64,000 nt of DNA, taken from NCBI GenBank assembly GCA_944548615.1, contig OX155973.1:21337728-21401727 (forward strand), read 5' to 3'. The translations under genes were made by a program, and so were the position numbers. The notes beneath the pieces are model-generated. The model made no database searches. It had not been told where the DNA came from and worked only from the letters and a program-made list of their open reading frames with translations. The DNA is from Micropterix aruncella (lineage: Eukaryota; Arthropoda; Insecta; Lepidoptera; Micropterigidae). Positions 50,719-62,433 of this stretch are shown piece by piece (the stretch's first letter is position 1; every line of letters begins with the position of its first letter).

Positions 50719-51099
50719 ATGACTGCTTTCATATGTTCTAAACGAGAATTAATACTTTCATATATTGAAGGAGGAAAATCACTTGAGACACTATCAAGAG
50801 TCTTTAAAGAAATTATTAGGTTTCTACAGACAACATTTGTTTTATCATCAGTGATATTCAAAGGTATATTATTCCCTAGTTTAATAAACGATGGACGAAG
50901 CGTCTCAAAACAGGACTTTTTTTTAAAGAAAGGTTATAGGAAATATGAAATGATTTTACATATTTCCTATAACCTTTCTTTCCAAACATGGTTAGCAACA
51001 ACTAAAGAAAAGAAACGACTACAACAAGAAAAGAAAACTCTGGCACTTGATCGTTTTCGTGAAAAGCTAGGATTGGTCAAGTTGATAAAGATACCCTAG
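50719..51099 (+). CDS. Hypothetical ORF with internal palindrome
   Basis: Open for 126-139 codons, beginning MTAFICSKRELILSYIEGGK and ending in a Lys/Arg/Gln-rich helix (KEKKRLQQEKKTLALDRFRE). The middle crosses a near-perfect DNA palindrome (50921-50980), which makes true coding there doubtful. No family recognised. The ends may be two parts of a decayed transposon gene with an insertion. Confidence 0.25.
   Translation: MTAFICSKRELILSYIEGGKSLETLSRVFKEIIRFLQTTFVLSSVIFKGILFPSLINDGRSVSKQDFFLKKGYRKYEMILHISYNLSFQTWLATTKEKKRLQQEKKTLALDRFREKLGLVKLIKIP
50921..50980. repeat. Near-perfect palindrome, ~25-bp arms
   Basis: AAAGAAAGGTTATAGGAAAT is followed about 20 bp later by its reverse complement ATTTCCTATAACCTTTCTTT. 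Could form a stable hairpin. Confidence 0.85.
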
Positions 51100-51790
51100 A
51101 TCTTTTGAAAGTGAACACACTTATTTCAGATCCAGAAGTTCGGCAAGTATAATATGGCATAATGTGAACAATAACCTGTTAAAATATATTTTTTATGCAA
51201 AAAAAATACCTATGCCTAATTATATTATTATAAAATTATATTAATTATTTTTTAGAAACATTTGTTATTATTATTTGTTTTAAAATAAAGTAATTATTTA
51301 ACCAGATAAGCACTTTACATTTCATGTTTTCTTTTATATTGATTTGTATAATAGGTTGAGTATAATAATTAGTTTTTGTACATATTACATTTTTGTACAT
51401 TTTTGTACATCGTTATTAATGTTAGTTAAAAAAAAAATAAAGGCCACTTCTGAGGATTTTGATTTTTGTTTTTTTTAATTATTGTGTCAACACAAATAAA
51501 AATATAAAAAACATCTCATGTGTACATAATGCCTTATACATTATTTTATATTTGTGCAAAATTTTAACATTCGATCTTTCGAAATAAAAAAGTTATCTAA
51601 TTTTGACCAGAAAGACACCTTTATCGTCCACAGTGCGCCGCCACGCGTGCCTATTTTTTTTTATTTATCGACCCGTTTGTGTCGGGCGCTGGGTGAAGAT
51701 TGCAAACGGCAGGAAATATGCAAATATGGTTTTTAATATATATTTACCAAAAATGCCTAATTTTTCAGTTTATACCAGGTAGTCACATTA
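51100..51790. other. AT-rich region without recognisable gene
   Basis: Contains short T/A runs and a repeated ACATTTTTGTAC word near 51385. Nothing coding was seen. Confidence 0.4.
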
Positions 51791-51805
51791 GTTAGATGTA
51801 ATTTA

Positions 51806-53573
51806 TGACTTAAAGGCGCTTGCACGAATACGTCATTTTTGGAGCCATCTGTCAGTTTCGTCCAATAGGCATTTATTTATTTATTATAAAAGGTACACAA
51901 ACAATACTCTAATATTACATGGCTATCGCTAACATTTTTACTTTGTTTCTAATTAGGGTATAATATTATATGCGTACTCCGCATGCTTAATTTATAATTG
52001 CGTATGTGCCGTATCTCATGATTTACAAAATTATCAAAATTATCAAAAATTATCAGCACAAAAATTAATATCCTTAAAAATTATCAAAACAAAAATTAAA
52101 AATTTTAGAAATAAGTTTACAGTGAATTCTGAAAAACAATTAAACAATGAAATGGTAAAAAATAGATCAAATATTGTCTGGAATAAAATAATAAAAACAT
52201 AAAAATTATCAAAACAAAAATTAAAAATTTTAGAAATAAGTTTATAGTGAATTCTGAAAAACAGTTAAACAATTAAATGGTAAAAAAAATAGATCGAATA
52301 ATGTCTGGAATAAAATACTAAAAACATACGGTAAATTATCAATTTGTTTCATAATACGTTATTTATAATGGACTTAACTACTAATGGTCCCAGGTTGAAG
52401 AAATCAATGTTATCGGTTATAGTGTTGTATAACCGGCATGTACGTGAGATAGGATTGTGGAAAGATTGATTTGTCTGCGAAGTGGGAAGGTGAAATGTTA
52501 AGTGCTGCCTCAGTCGCCTGGATGGTACGTTGAAATTTAACGCTTCTAATAAATCTGGTGAGTCTATCCCGCCGTTAAGAAGTTTATGCAGAAACATTAG
52601 ACTTCCGCACTCTCTCCTCTTTCTAAGAGTAAAAATCTTAAAATAATTTAAACGCTCTTCATAAGAGTAGAGAGTGCGTGATAGGCCGGTTTTATAGGTT
52701 ACCATACGCATATACTTCCTCTGCACAGACTCTATCGCTTCCGAATGCACCTCATAGTATGGATTCCAAATTATGGAACCAAACTCCAGTTGGCTGCGTA
52801 CAAGAGAATTATAGAGCAAGTTAAAAGAGTTAATATTTTTAAACGGTTTAGTAACCCTATATATAAAACCCAGTGTTCGCTCGCTCTTACTTACTACATT
52901 GTTGATATGCTCTCTAAAAGTCAGGTGCTCGTCGTGAAGTATTCCTAGATCTCTTACACTTTTTGTAGATTTTAGTGTTGAATTGCCGATAGAGTAAGGG
53001 TAGTCTTTAATTTGCTTATTTCTAGTGAAACGAATAATTTGACATTTTTCAACATTCAGTTCCATTCTATTAGATTCACACCATTTTTTCAATTCGCAAA
53101 GATCTTTCTGTAGTGCATTGCAATCCTCCATTGTCAGTATTTCTTTGAATATTTTTAAATCATCTGCATACATTAGATGCCGACAGCGTAGACTCTTAGA
53201 GAGATCATCAATGAATATTAAAAATAGAAGTGGTCCGAGATTTGATCCCTGAGGCACACCAGATTTAACTAAGGCAGGGATCGATGTATATCCTTTCACA
53301 CGAACAATTTGTGTCCTATTTGATAGGTACGACTTCATCCATCTAAGTAGGTTACCGTGAATACCGGCATTGAAGTTTATTGCTTGCTGTCCTTGGACTA
53401 TCATCAGTAGCCAAGTAGGCAATATCATCAGCGTAGGTCGCAACCGTTATATTTTCAGTGGTAGGTAGATCTGAAGTAAAAATATTGCACAGGACAGGCC
53501 CAAGAACTGATCCCTGTAGAACTCCAGCCTCTATTTCGAAGAAAATTTCGAGTTTTGTTTTACCAGGGAGCAC
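51806..53573 (-). mobile_element. Chimeric LINE insertion (two RT fragments)
   Basis: Reading the minus strand, 53573-53390 encodes a Jockey-like palm fragment (AGVLQGSVLGPVLCNIFTSD, ATYADDIAYLA). At about 53390 it joins a different LINE (53390-52349) with its own palm (SGVPQGSNLGPLLFLIFIDD, MYADDLKIF), thumb and C-terminus (QLEFGSIIWNPYYEVHSEAI). A 15-bp repeat GTTAGATGTAATTTA flanks the whole (51791-51805, 53574-53588). The 3-prime UTR has a ~128-bp tandem duplication (about 52076-52330). A TTTA-rich tail-like stretch lies at 51870-51885, so the left limit is not certain. Confidence 0.65.
52349..53400 (-). pseudogene. LINE reverse transcriptase, C-terminal two-thirds
   Basis: About 350 uninterrupted codons from HGNLLRWMKSYLSNRTQIVR through the palm with catalytic MYADDLK, the thumb and the end VKSIINNVL. 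It lacks the fingers and the AP endonuclease, so it is nonfunctional. The clade is CR1/Jockey-like. Confidence 0.85.
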
Positions 53574-53634
53574 GTTAGATGTAATTTAGGTTGAGACCTC
53601 TATACGTTACAGGGATGGGAGCGACACCATATTA

Positions 53635-53945
53635 AAAAAAACAAATCATGTTGTTTAAAATAAAATCATGTTGTTTAAAATAAAATCATGTTGTTTAAAA
53701 TAAAATCATGTTGTTTAAAATAAAATCATGTTGTTTAAAATAAAATCATGTTGTTTAAAATAAAATCATGTTGTTTAAAATTAAATCATGTTTAAAATTA
53801 AATCATGTTGTTTAAAATAAAATTATGTTGTTGAAAATAAAATCATGTTTAAAATAAAATCATGTTTAAAATAAAATCATGTTTGAAATAAATCATGATG
53901 TTTAAAATAAAATCGTAAAACAAATCATGTTGTTTAAAATAAAAA
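53635..53945. repeat. 20-bp minisatellite (~14 copies)
   Basis: Unit ATCATGTTGTTTAAAATAAA. The first seven are almost perfect, the rest shortened or mutated. It directly follows the chimeric LINE duplication. Confidence 0.92.
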
Positions 53946-53949
53946 AAAT

Positions 53950-54700
53950 AGGCCAAAAGAGTGGAATTTTTAAACCAGACTATTTTTAATCTTCGGTTCG
54001 AGACCACTGGACGTGAGTTGCAAAAATATATTTTTTCATCAGGCATTGGCCACAGCACATAGGTACGTTGGGTCAGAAACAGTAGATCTACGTTTTGGGC
54101 ACAGACTTATTAGGGAACTGGTGTTTTGGGGGATAGTATTTATATATAGCAACACATTAATGTGAGAATAGTAAGACTAAATAATCTAGGGACATATCTC
54201 AGTACCGTCTCCAGTACTCAGATTAGTGTTTCTGCTCCTTTACTGATTATATCACGTAACATCGCCGTTTAAATTATTGTGAGCTTGAAAGGAAAAGAAA
54301 AACGTTAGTAGTGTTCTGATAAATAATTTTTAATTTTGACTACGACTAAGACAGTTAGGTACGAACAATTTGTGGTTAAACTTTACCCCACCTAAAACAT
54401 AACCTCAAAATGTACCTACAAGTACATTTTGAGACACTGAAAGTGATTTCTCTAGCTCCACTTCGAATAGTTTTGTTCTTTTTTAACGCAAAAAATATGA
54501 ACAACGAGAATTAATGACAAAATTAATGCAATTTCATGAACTGAACCAAGAGGGGGGGAAATCATCTGTCTTTATGACAGGTGCTCTTAAACGGGCCACA
54601 TTTTTGTATAGTTGTAATACCAGCCATACTTTGCAAATATACGGTAATATATTTACTATATTCCGGCCATATAGTCACATATTTTTCGTATGGCCGAAGC
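53950..54700. other. Region without recognisable gene
   Basis: AT-rich. A short inverted repeat TGTACCTACAAGTACATTTT lies near 54410. No coding sense recognised. Confidence 0.35.
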
Positions 54701-54813
54701 AAAGTTCAACACTCGCTTAGTCCGTCGCGCGCCACCATTGCCTTCTCGGAGGCTATGGCGCCACCGTACGGTTTACAAGGTGTCATTAGAAGATTACGCT
54801 AGGTAATATCTTT

Positions 54814-55005
54814 TGAAATGTCTATTCCAAATAATAGAAAATCGTGTTTTGTGCCAAAATGTAAAACCACAACCACCAATGAATCGAAAAAAGTTGTTTT
54901 TTCTTGTTCCAATGTATGACAAAATGCGAAAAAAATAATAAAAGCTAAGAAGTGGTTGGATCTATGTGATTCTTTCGAAACATTACACATTTTCAACAAG
55001 ATTGT
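54814..55005 (+). pseudogene. THAP-like zinc-finger fragment
   Basis: Reads SCFVPKCKTTTTNESKK, then with a frameshift LVPMYDKMRKK and KAKKWLDLCDSF. This is the order of a THAP domain start (C-x2-P-x-C, ...VPxDxxxRKxW). THAP domains occur in transposases and host regulators. It is opposite in strand to the SWIM/YqaJ relic beyond. Confidence 0.45.
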
Positions 55006-55199
55006 CACAATAGTCTTTATAGTAGGTATAGTACTTCATACAAGTCTACATCCTTCGAGGTTTCAAAGTCCACGTGTGCAATACTAAATAGGCCCTTTCT
55101 TTTCCCGGAAATGTGCATTTGTGTTTGTATCTGAGCATAATATTTCTTGCCTAATTTTCCATTATTATAGTACATACTAATAGTGTTATCCTTGTACGG

Positions 55200-56108
55200 A
55201 CATTATATTTATACAACAGTCACTGGTAATCCCATAAGGCGATCCACCAATCATAGGACACTTATTGTTTAAAATAAGTTCAGATCCCATTATCTTCAGG
55301 TTTTTGACTCGCGAGACTTGATTTATGACATTTTTCTAATACTTTTCTTCTTTTAATAGCAGCAGTTTCTTTAAATGTTACGGCACCAAATACTTCTTTA
55401 ACTAGAGAGCCATCGATTGTTTTGCACTGAGATACTACTGTTACTTCGTGCATTTTGAGGCTGTTAATTGTCCGAAACGCAGCTCAAGCCACAAATTAGA
55501 ATGTGATTGGGATATTGTAACCTCTTTTACTTGAAGACATCTTGATTCCGTCATTTCTATTTTACAAAATGTTATAAAACTCTAGACATTTTGAACAACG
55601 TTTTTTTTTAAATGATGAATTAGGTAATGAATAGAAACTTATTCCACGTCTTTTTTCCACATATGTACATACTGTGGGAGCGAGCACTGTATTTGAAGCT
55701 CACGAAGTTTTAATACTACTTTGCCGAAAAAATCATTTTCATTCTGCTCGACTTAACGTGTTGTACCAAAATGTTTAGCCTTAATCACGTTCAGTGTGGT
55801 ACCGATAACTGAGATCTTACATTTCTTCCAATAACACTTAATAGAAGTTGTCGACGGCTCCTCGCTTCGATGATTTAACCACATTGAAAATGTTGCGCCA
55901 TGTTTACAGCCACCTTTGCTGCGGCACAATCTTCACAGGCTAAATTCAAAATTTCTTCGTCCTTTTCATCGCACTCTAAACTGCAATGATATGGTTTTGC
56001 AAGTACGCGATGTTCTGGTACGATTCTACATTTACCTGTACAAATATCACCTGCTCGTTTAATTTGCACGTAACCAATAGCACTATCTCTCTTGCCGATA
56101 GGTAGCAA
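55200..56108 (-). pseudogene. SWIM-finger/YqaJ-nuclease protein relic
   Basis: Minus frame from 56108 reads AIGYVQIKRAGDICTGKCRI, then ACEDCAAAKGGCKHGATF...RRSEEPSTTSIKCYWKK after a frame change at about 55915 (SWIM-like Cys/His pattern). Further on come LWLELRFGQLTASK, CKTIDGSLVKEVFGAVTF and KCPMIGGSPYGIT, the YqaJ exonuclease core, where GASPDG has become GGSPYG. Several frameshifts and stops make it dead. Such SWIM/YqaJ proteins are multicopy in insects and probably transposon-linked. The role is unknown. Confidence 0.65.
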
Positions 56109-56119
56109 ACAAAAAAATA

Positions 56120-57480
56120 TATAAAAAGACGATTCACGTAGGGTATTTTATTAATGACATATTAAAAAACGTTTAGTACATCTGTCCGATTCACTCAATA
56201 AGTTAAATTATTTATTAAAAATTTATTATAAAGAGTAATTAGGTATGTAGCCCAATGTAGGTATTAACATTTCACTATTTATATATTACACTAAACTTAA
56301 AAGATTTGGTACTTGCGCCGCGTTTTCAAAATTGGTTATTATATGGTATCATTAAATTAGATTTTCAAAATAGCTATGTTAGGAAGCCGACAGGTATATT
56401 AACTTACTTTTGCATTACTACTCCTCGCATTTCGGCGGCAAAAAATCACTATTATTTGAAAAATAATAGGCTACCATAAATCTATCTATTTTAGGTAGAT
56501 TATCCGATTGCCCTTTTTCAAATCCTTCGTCTGCACATAATTTATTGAATACACTCTATGAACTTAACAGTATAATGCACGGACGAAACAAAACAAAATG
56601 AAATCCATTGACGAGTAAAGTTCGTTAATTCAGAGCAAAATACAGACTGCAACCGCTGACAGCCGTTAGTACTCTAATAACGAGAGCGCGCGAGCGGTCG
56701 AAGTGTTGGAAAATGACGTCACACAGTAGCCGGCCGCCCGAGCCCGGATTCGATATTTACGGGAGTTTTAAATGTGTGCAAAACAAAAACTACTTGGTAT
56801 TTTTGAATGAAACAAAAACTAATGTATTTGTATATATATAAGCTCTAATATGACGAAGTTTCAAGCGAATTTGCAGACCCAGTAACATTCTCCATTGCGT
56901 GAAATAGTTTATATTATTTATTATAGTGTAGGTATTTAGATGTTTATATACATACATTAATAGATAATTCTATTGTGAATTTATTTTAATAGTGAATTCA
57001 TATGGAGAAGATCTTTCAATTGGTATTCATATCATCAAAAACATTCAGTCTTAGATATCTAAAGTATCACGCTTATTGAAATCAGGTCGAATCCACATTT
57101 TCGACTTTTTTGTCGTTTTAAATTTTTATTTCAAACAATATAAGCTGCTGCGACACGTATGATTTCGTCGGCCATTGTTGCCCGGTTGTGTAGCCCGTTT
57201 ACGAGTCAAAAATATGGGCCAAACTTTTGCAGATATATTGCCGAGAATGGCTGGGCTAAATATTTTCCAGCCATATGCTGCAATAAAATGTTGCAGTGAT
57301 GCCCGAACTATAGTTGCTAATATTGCGGCCACACATTGCCGTAAAAGTATAGTCCGTTTAGGAGCACCATCAGGGTTAGTGCTGCCAAAATAAAATATTT
57401 TCTTCTCACCTCGAATTGATTTCTGCTCTTGTCAGAGTAGTTTGCTTCACAATCTATCAAGCTTAGTTTCTAGACTGTCG
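56120..57480. other. Region without recognisable gene
   Basis: AT-rich with a GC-richer patch at 56690-56750. The overlapping frames at 57126-57393 on both strands show no family features. Confidence 0.35.
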
Positions 57481-57504
57481 TCTGTCAACATTGCTTGGCA
57501 AGCA

Positions 57505-57580
57505 CGAGAAATTCATGTGCTTGAAAAGCAAGTACTTGAAAAGCATGAGCTTGAAAAGCATGTGCTTGAAAGTTCGTCTA
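57505..57580. repeat. Short 15-bp tandem repeat
   Basis: CTTGAAAAGCATG-like units about five times (peptide HVLEKQVLEKHELEK). No further coding support. Confidence 0.7.
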
Positions 57581-57905
57581 GAGAGCCCCTTAAGGATGAT
57601 TCATGCTACACCGGGCCGGGGCCGGGCCGGGCCCCGGCCGAGTCGTTTCCAACGTGCTCCGGCCGGGCCAGTCATTCCATGCTACACCGGGCGTGACCGG
57701 GCTGTTTCCGAGTTTATTTATCCCACGGCCGTGTCCGCGATAACTAGTAGAATAGAATAGAATAGAATAACTTTATTGTGCGATAAAAACATAACTTAAT
57801 GAATATTACGCTGGTTTTATAAAAAAGACAATTTATTATTTAGACTAGTGTTGCGTCCATCTATTTTGGCGATAATAATATTTTTTAATTTCTATTTTCG
57901 CTTGA

Positions 57906-58230
57906 TTGATAAGTGTCTTATTAATGCAATTTTCACAACTTGAGTTGGCAGCTATTGCAATTGCCTTTGAAGACGAAGTATTGGAAACACGAACTGAATC
58001 TAATAAAAGAAGATGGAGTGTACATCCAGCCTGGAGAAAACGACAATCGGAGGGAGAATTCGCCACGCTCTACAAGGAATTAATAGATGATGAGAGCAAA
58101 TTTTACGGTTATTTTAGGATGTCTAAAGAATGCTTTAGTATATTTCTTGGAAAAATAAAACGTGATTTAACCAAACAAAATTCAAGTTTTCCTAAGCATA
58201 TCTCTCCCATTGAACGATTAGCAGACCGGA
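57906..58230 (+). pseudogene. Harbinger transposase N-terminal fragment
   Basis: Reads KRRWSVHPAWRKRQSEGEFA, then FYGYFRMSKECFSIFLGKIK and ISPIERLA, the stretch before the catalytic domain in PIF/Harbinger DDE transposases. The frame then passes directly into terminal-repeat sequence, so the catalytic core was deleted. Confidence 0.75.
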
Positions 58231-58394
58231 GCCGGGAAAACAATATCCACCGTCATTTCGACGCCGTGCTCCGGTCGTGGAACGGCCGGTCACGGCCGGA
58301 GCACGGCCAAGCATGAATTGCATGAATTGGGCGCCAGTTTTGCATGCGGCAATTTTGCACAAATGTCACTTTTGACAGTTCCAAATTTGTTGAG

Positions 58395-58740
58395 GGCAGA
58401 TTTGCAGGAGGCAACCTTGCAGGCGGCAACCTTGCAGGCGGCAACCTTCAGTACAGTTTTTAAGTTTTTCTGTTAGGTTAGGTTAGGTTAGGTTTTTCTT
58501 TCCCTAAAATCGAAGTGACATTAATTACCGGCATCCTTGTAGTGGATGACTTTTATACATCAAACTAAACATTAAAAAAAATGTTTTAAGTTTATCTGTT
58601 AGGTTAGGTTAGGTCATTTTGACATTTGCAAAACTGCCTTCTGCAAGATTGCCTTCTGCAAAACTGCCGCCTGCAAGAATGCCGTCTGCAAGATTGCCGT
58701 CTGCAAATTTGCCTTCTGCAAGTTTGATGGGACCCGAATC
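58395..58740. repeat. Inverted pair of ~15-bp repeat blocks
   Basis: Left block has units like TTGCAGGCGGCAACC (58399-58450), right block TGCCTTCTGCAAGAT (58625-58725), which is the reverse orientation of the same unit. Short TTAGGTTAGG runs lie between them (58475, 58600). Confidence 0.7.
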
Positions 58741-58769
58741 ATCCTTTAGTACTCGTTTCTAACAAGTCG

Positions 58770-58905
58770 ACCGAGCGCTATAAATACTGGTCGTTACGCC
58801 TGTTCCCAACGGCGTCAGACTGCTAGCTACAGAAAAAAGTTGAGCCGTCATTCATTTGACGGTTGTTGTTTTTCGTGTTTTAAAGTTTGATAGTCAAGAA
58901 TGTTT
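58770..58905 (+). repeat. Repeat shared with 38400-38500
   Basis: GAAAAAAGTTGAGCCGTCAT and the following TTTGACGG...TTTTTCGTGTT resemble 38440-38515. It may be part of an unrecognised element. Confidence 0.5.
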
Positions 58906-59059
58906 ATGAAAAATACATTCTGGGGACACATTGCAAATACTTCTTTACAAAACGTTCGTATAGTATTTTTGTGTTCAATTTATATTAAATTACCGAATTC
59001 CAGTGTTTCCTGACAATTTACCCAGATTTTAAACAGATTTGCTGGATATAACCTCAAAA

Positions 59060-59300
59060 TTTCGCAGTAAATTAATTGGAATGTATGTATTATCGTAACC
59101 TTTTTCTTTTACCAAATCAAAAACCACTTAAAAATTCGATCATTTTACTGCTAAATCTGATTGTGGGCAATCAATAAAAAAAAATCAATTAAGTACTTTG
59201 TGTAAAAGGATTTTTTTAGTTAGGTTAATAGTTTTAAAAATAACTGACCCTACCGCCATATAGGTGTTTATAAATGGTTTTTTTTTCAAAACTAAGTTAA
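59060..59300 (+). repeat. Paralogue of 35500-35840 (empty site of the 79-bp MITE)
   Basis: ATTCGATCATTTTACTGCTAAATCTG continues the two flanks of the MITE at 35595-35673. Weak similarity continues on both sides. Confidence 0.6.
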
Positions 59301-59470
59301 CCTATAGAAATTTCGGTGTTTAACACTTCTTTAATCCATCAGACGCCAACAATGCCTATAGAATGCGTCGTTTTACAAATCCGTTTCGGCCGGCCCCCAT
59401 ATATATTATATAAATATATAACATACATGACTAACTAGATTAATTACTAGGTAACAAGAGGGAATTCATA

Positions 59471-60675
59471 AAAAAATAAATAAAATAAAATTCAAACAGA
59501 GCGGCCATGGAATTCACCGACCAAAAATCGGGCCCATCATATATAATTATTACACTTCTGGGAGGTGAAGGGTGGATTCCGGACTAACGACCGGCGGTGG
59601 TAGGTTTAGGACAGCTGTCTTGCCACATGTGAGCGTTTACCTTACCACCCATTCACTCCCCCTTCGAAGCCATAGAATTTGAGATGCATAAATCGCGGTT
59701 TTAGATAATTTTTCTAGAAAGGAGTTGATTGTTTTCCTGGAGAGACCAAGATCTTTAAAAAGGTGAAACAAAGATTTAGCTGGCAGGCCACGAGCGCCTA
59801 CTTCCACCGCGTGAAGGTGAACAGTGAAGCCGTTCCGGGTGACGGCATTTGCGAGGTCATGGTATTTATTTAATTTGTACTCGTGTTCTTTTGGGATATT
59901 TGATTCCCATGGAACAGTTAATTCTACAATAAGGACCATCTTCCGAGATAGAGAGTAAAGAGTTATATCTGGACGCAGGGCTGTGTATCCGAGACTTTCA
60001 GGGAATTTATACTGCTTAGAGACCGAATCGACCTCCATAATCCAATCTGAAGCTTTCTTGATTATTGAGAAAGGTTTTGCAGTGAGATGTTTTTTGCCTT
60101 TAGAGCCAACCCGCACAAACTGTATTGGGGGTTTGGAGGATACTGTGGAACCCTTGTTGGCACGAGCCACTGAGAGGCTAAGTACCTCGCGAGTAACAGC
60201 AAGGACTTTGTCGTGGCGGTAAGTGTACCGTCCTTGATCCAAGGCCACCTTGCATCCAGATAGAATATGTCTAGCTGTGCAAGGGGTGTTGCTACAAAGG
60301 GGACATGAACTATCCTCGGCATAGCTCCAACGAGCGAGGTTACTGGGGTCTGGAAGTGAATGCTGAAAAGCATTTAAATAAAATTTCAGCATCTCTGGCG
60401 TCCAGTCATACAACATTACTTTCCAGTGCATTGGAGGAGGAATGCAAAAGTCTCCAATTGTTGTCCAATCATTCTGGCATTGAAGGCCAACAGCGTGAGC
60501 CATACTATTGCTGTCGTAATCTCCCCGCAAGAGAGACTTCTTCGTCCACATCGCTCATGGTTGTACTGCCATACCCCGACCAGTGCCATTCTGGCTGATT
60601 CCAGTAAGGAACTTTTTGTGGAAGTCTACGCGGGCCTGTAGATCATTTGACTCACTACGGCCACTTACTACCTGC
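59471..60675 (-). mobile_element. RLE-type LINE, older copy G, 3-prime part
   Basis: Open frame 59637-60551 covers the knuckle and endonuclease without a stop. The 5-prime continuation is displaced to 62434-62612 by insertion of copy H. Substitutions such as GSTVSSKPPIQFVRVGSKGK are shared with copy F, marking a second subfamily. Confidence 0.9.
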
Positions 60676-60683
60676 TCGGTGAG

Positions 60684-62433
60684 CTTTTCTGCGACTGGTC
60701 AGGCTGTATAAAAGTGAAGCCCTCCAAATGTTTTTGCCTTGGACTCGCCCGCATGGGCACAAAATTTACATCCTATGACCCCAAATTGGTCTATAAGGGC
60801 TCTAATATCTCCCTTATAGACCCAAACAATCATTTCAAATTCCTCGGCAGAAAAATCACCCATCAGGGAAAAGACGTCTCGGGCGATCATGTTATAGAGC
60901 ATTTCAAAAGTTGCCTGGCGAAAATAGATGCCTTGCTAATTTCTGGCCCTCGTAAGGCCTGGATCTATGACAATTATCTAACGTCACATTTGTCATGGCC
61001 CTTTCTTATTTACGATTTTACCAAAACCCAACTGTCCCGTCTAGATGCACTGGTGACAGCTAGTTTAAAATCCTGGCTGTCCTTAGCCAAACCAGCTGAC
61101 CCCTCGACTCTCTTCAGGTCCAAACAAAATTTTGGGCTAGCGCTTAAACTGCCCTCTCTGCTCTACGCCAACTCCAGAATAACCAAAAAATTCGATTCTG
61201 TGCAATTCCAAAGATCCGGCAATATCGAAGCACGTAATAAGTGGCTGTAGTGATTCAAATGAACTACAAGCCCGCGTAGACTTCCACAAAAGGTTCCTTA
61301 CTGGAATCAGCCAGAATGGCACTGGTCTGGGGTATGGCAGTACAACCACGAGCGACGTGGACTTGAAGAAGTCTCTTTTGCGGGGAGATTACGACAGCAA
61401 GAGTATGGCTCATGCTATTGGCCTTCAATGCCAGAATGACTGGACAACAATTGGTGACTTTTGCATTCCGCCTCCAATGCACTGGAAGGTAATGCTCTAT
61501 GACTGGACGCCAGAGATGCTGAAATTTTATTTGAATGCCTTTCAGCATACACTTCCAGACCCCAGTAACCTCGCTCGTTGGAGCTTTGCCGAGGATAGTT
61601 CTTGTCCCCTCTGTAGCAATACCCCTTGCACAGCTAGACACATTCTAGCTGGCTGCAAGGTGGCCTTAGATCAAGGACGGTACACTTACCGCCATGACAA
61701 AGTTCTCGCTGTTATTCGCGAGGTAATTAGTCTCTCAGTGGCTCGTGCCAACAAGGGTTTGACAGTATCCTCCAAACCCCCAATACAGTTTGTGCGGGAT
61801 GGCTCTAAAGGCAAAAAACATTTAACTACAAAACCTTTCTCAATAATCGAGAAAGCTACAGATTGGACTCTGGAGGTTGATTCGGTCTCTAAGCAGTATA
61901 AATTCCCTGAAAGTCTCGGATGCACAGCCCTCCGTCCAGATATAACTCTTTACTCTCTATCTCGGAAGGTGGCTCTTATTGTAGAATTAACTGTTCCATG
62001 GGAATCAAATATCCCAAAAGACCACGAGTACAAATTAAATAAATACCATGATCTTGCAAATGCCGTAACCCGGAACGGCTTCACTGTTCACCTTCACGCG
62101 GTGGAAGTTGGCGCTCGTGGCCTGCCAGCTAAATCTCTATTTCACCTCTTTAAAGATCTTGGCCTTTCCAGAAAAATAATCAACTCTTTCTTAGAAAAAT
62201 TATCTAAAACTGCGATTTGCGCATCTCAAATTCTATGGCTTCGAAGGGGGAGTGAATGGGTGGCAAGGTGAACGCTCACATGTGGCAAGACAGCTGTCCT
62301 AAACCTACCACAGCCGGTTCGTAAGTCCGGAATCCACTGCTCACCCCCCAGAAGTGTAAAAAATAGTATTATGATGGGCCCGACTCCGGTCGGTGAATTC
62401 CATGGCAGCTCCGTTTGTATTTATTTATTATTT
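60684..62433 (+). mobile_element. RLE-type LINE, younger copy H inside copy G
   Basis: Plus-strand copy starting in the RT thumb (CDWSGCIKVKPSKCFCLGLA). Frames 60714-61250 and 61357-62271 are one ORF with a one-base frameshift near 61190. It is almost identical to the full-length copy, so recent. Tail GTATTTATTTATTATT. Confidence 0.92.

Larger units (their letters stand above)
57588..58748. mobile_element. PIF/Harbinger-like element remnant, composite
   Basis: Outer ends TTAAGGATGATTC (57589) and GAATCATCCTTTA (58736-58748) are inverted. A GC-rich left terminal region (GGGCCGGGGCCGGGCCGGG) and a CGTGCTCCGG word occur at 57653 and, with the inverse, near 58266-58310. It contains a Harbinger transposase fragment and, at its right, two inverted blocks of short repeats. 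A nonautonomous deletion derivative. Confidence 0.5.

Noticed and set aside
57126..57393. Overlapping frames on opposite strands (68 and 72 codons)
   Set aside because: No motif, no start support and no neighbours. Chance frames.
58475..58613. TTAGG-type telomere repeats
   Set aside because: Only three to four units each, interstitial, and such words are common in insect DNA. No evidence of a telomere.
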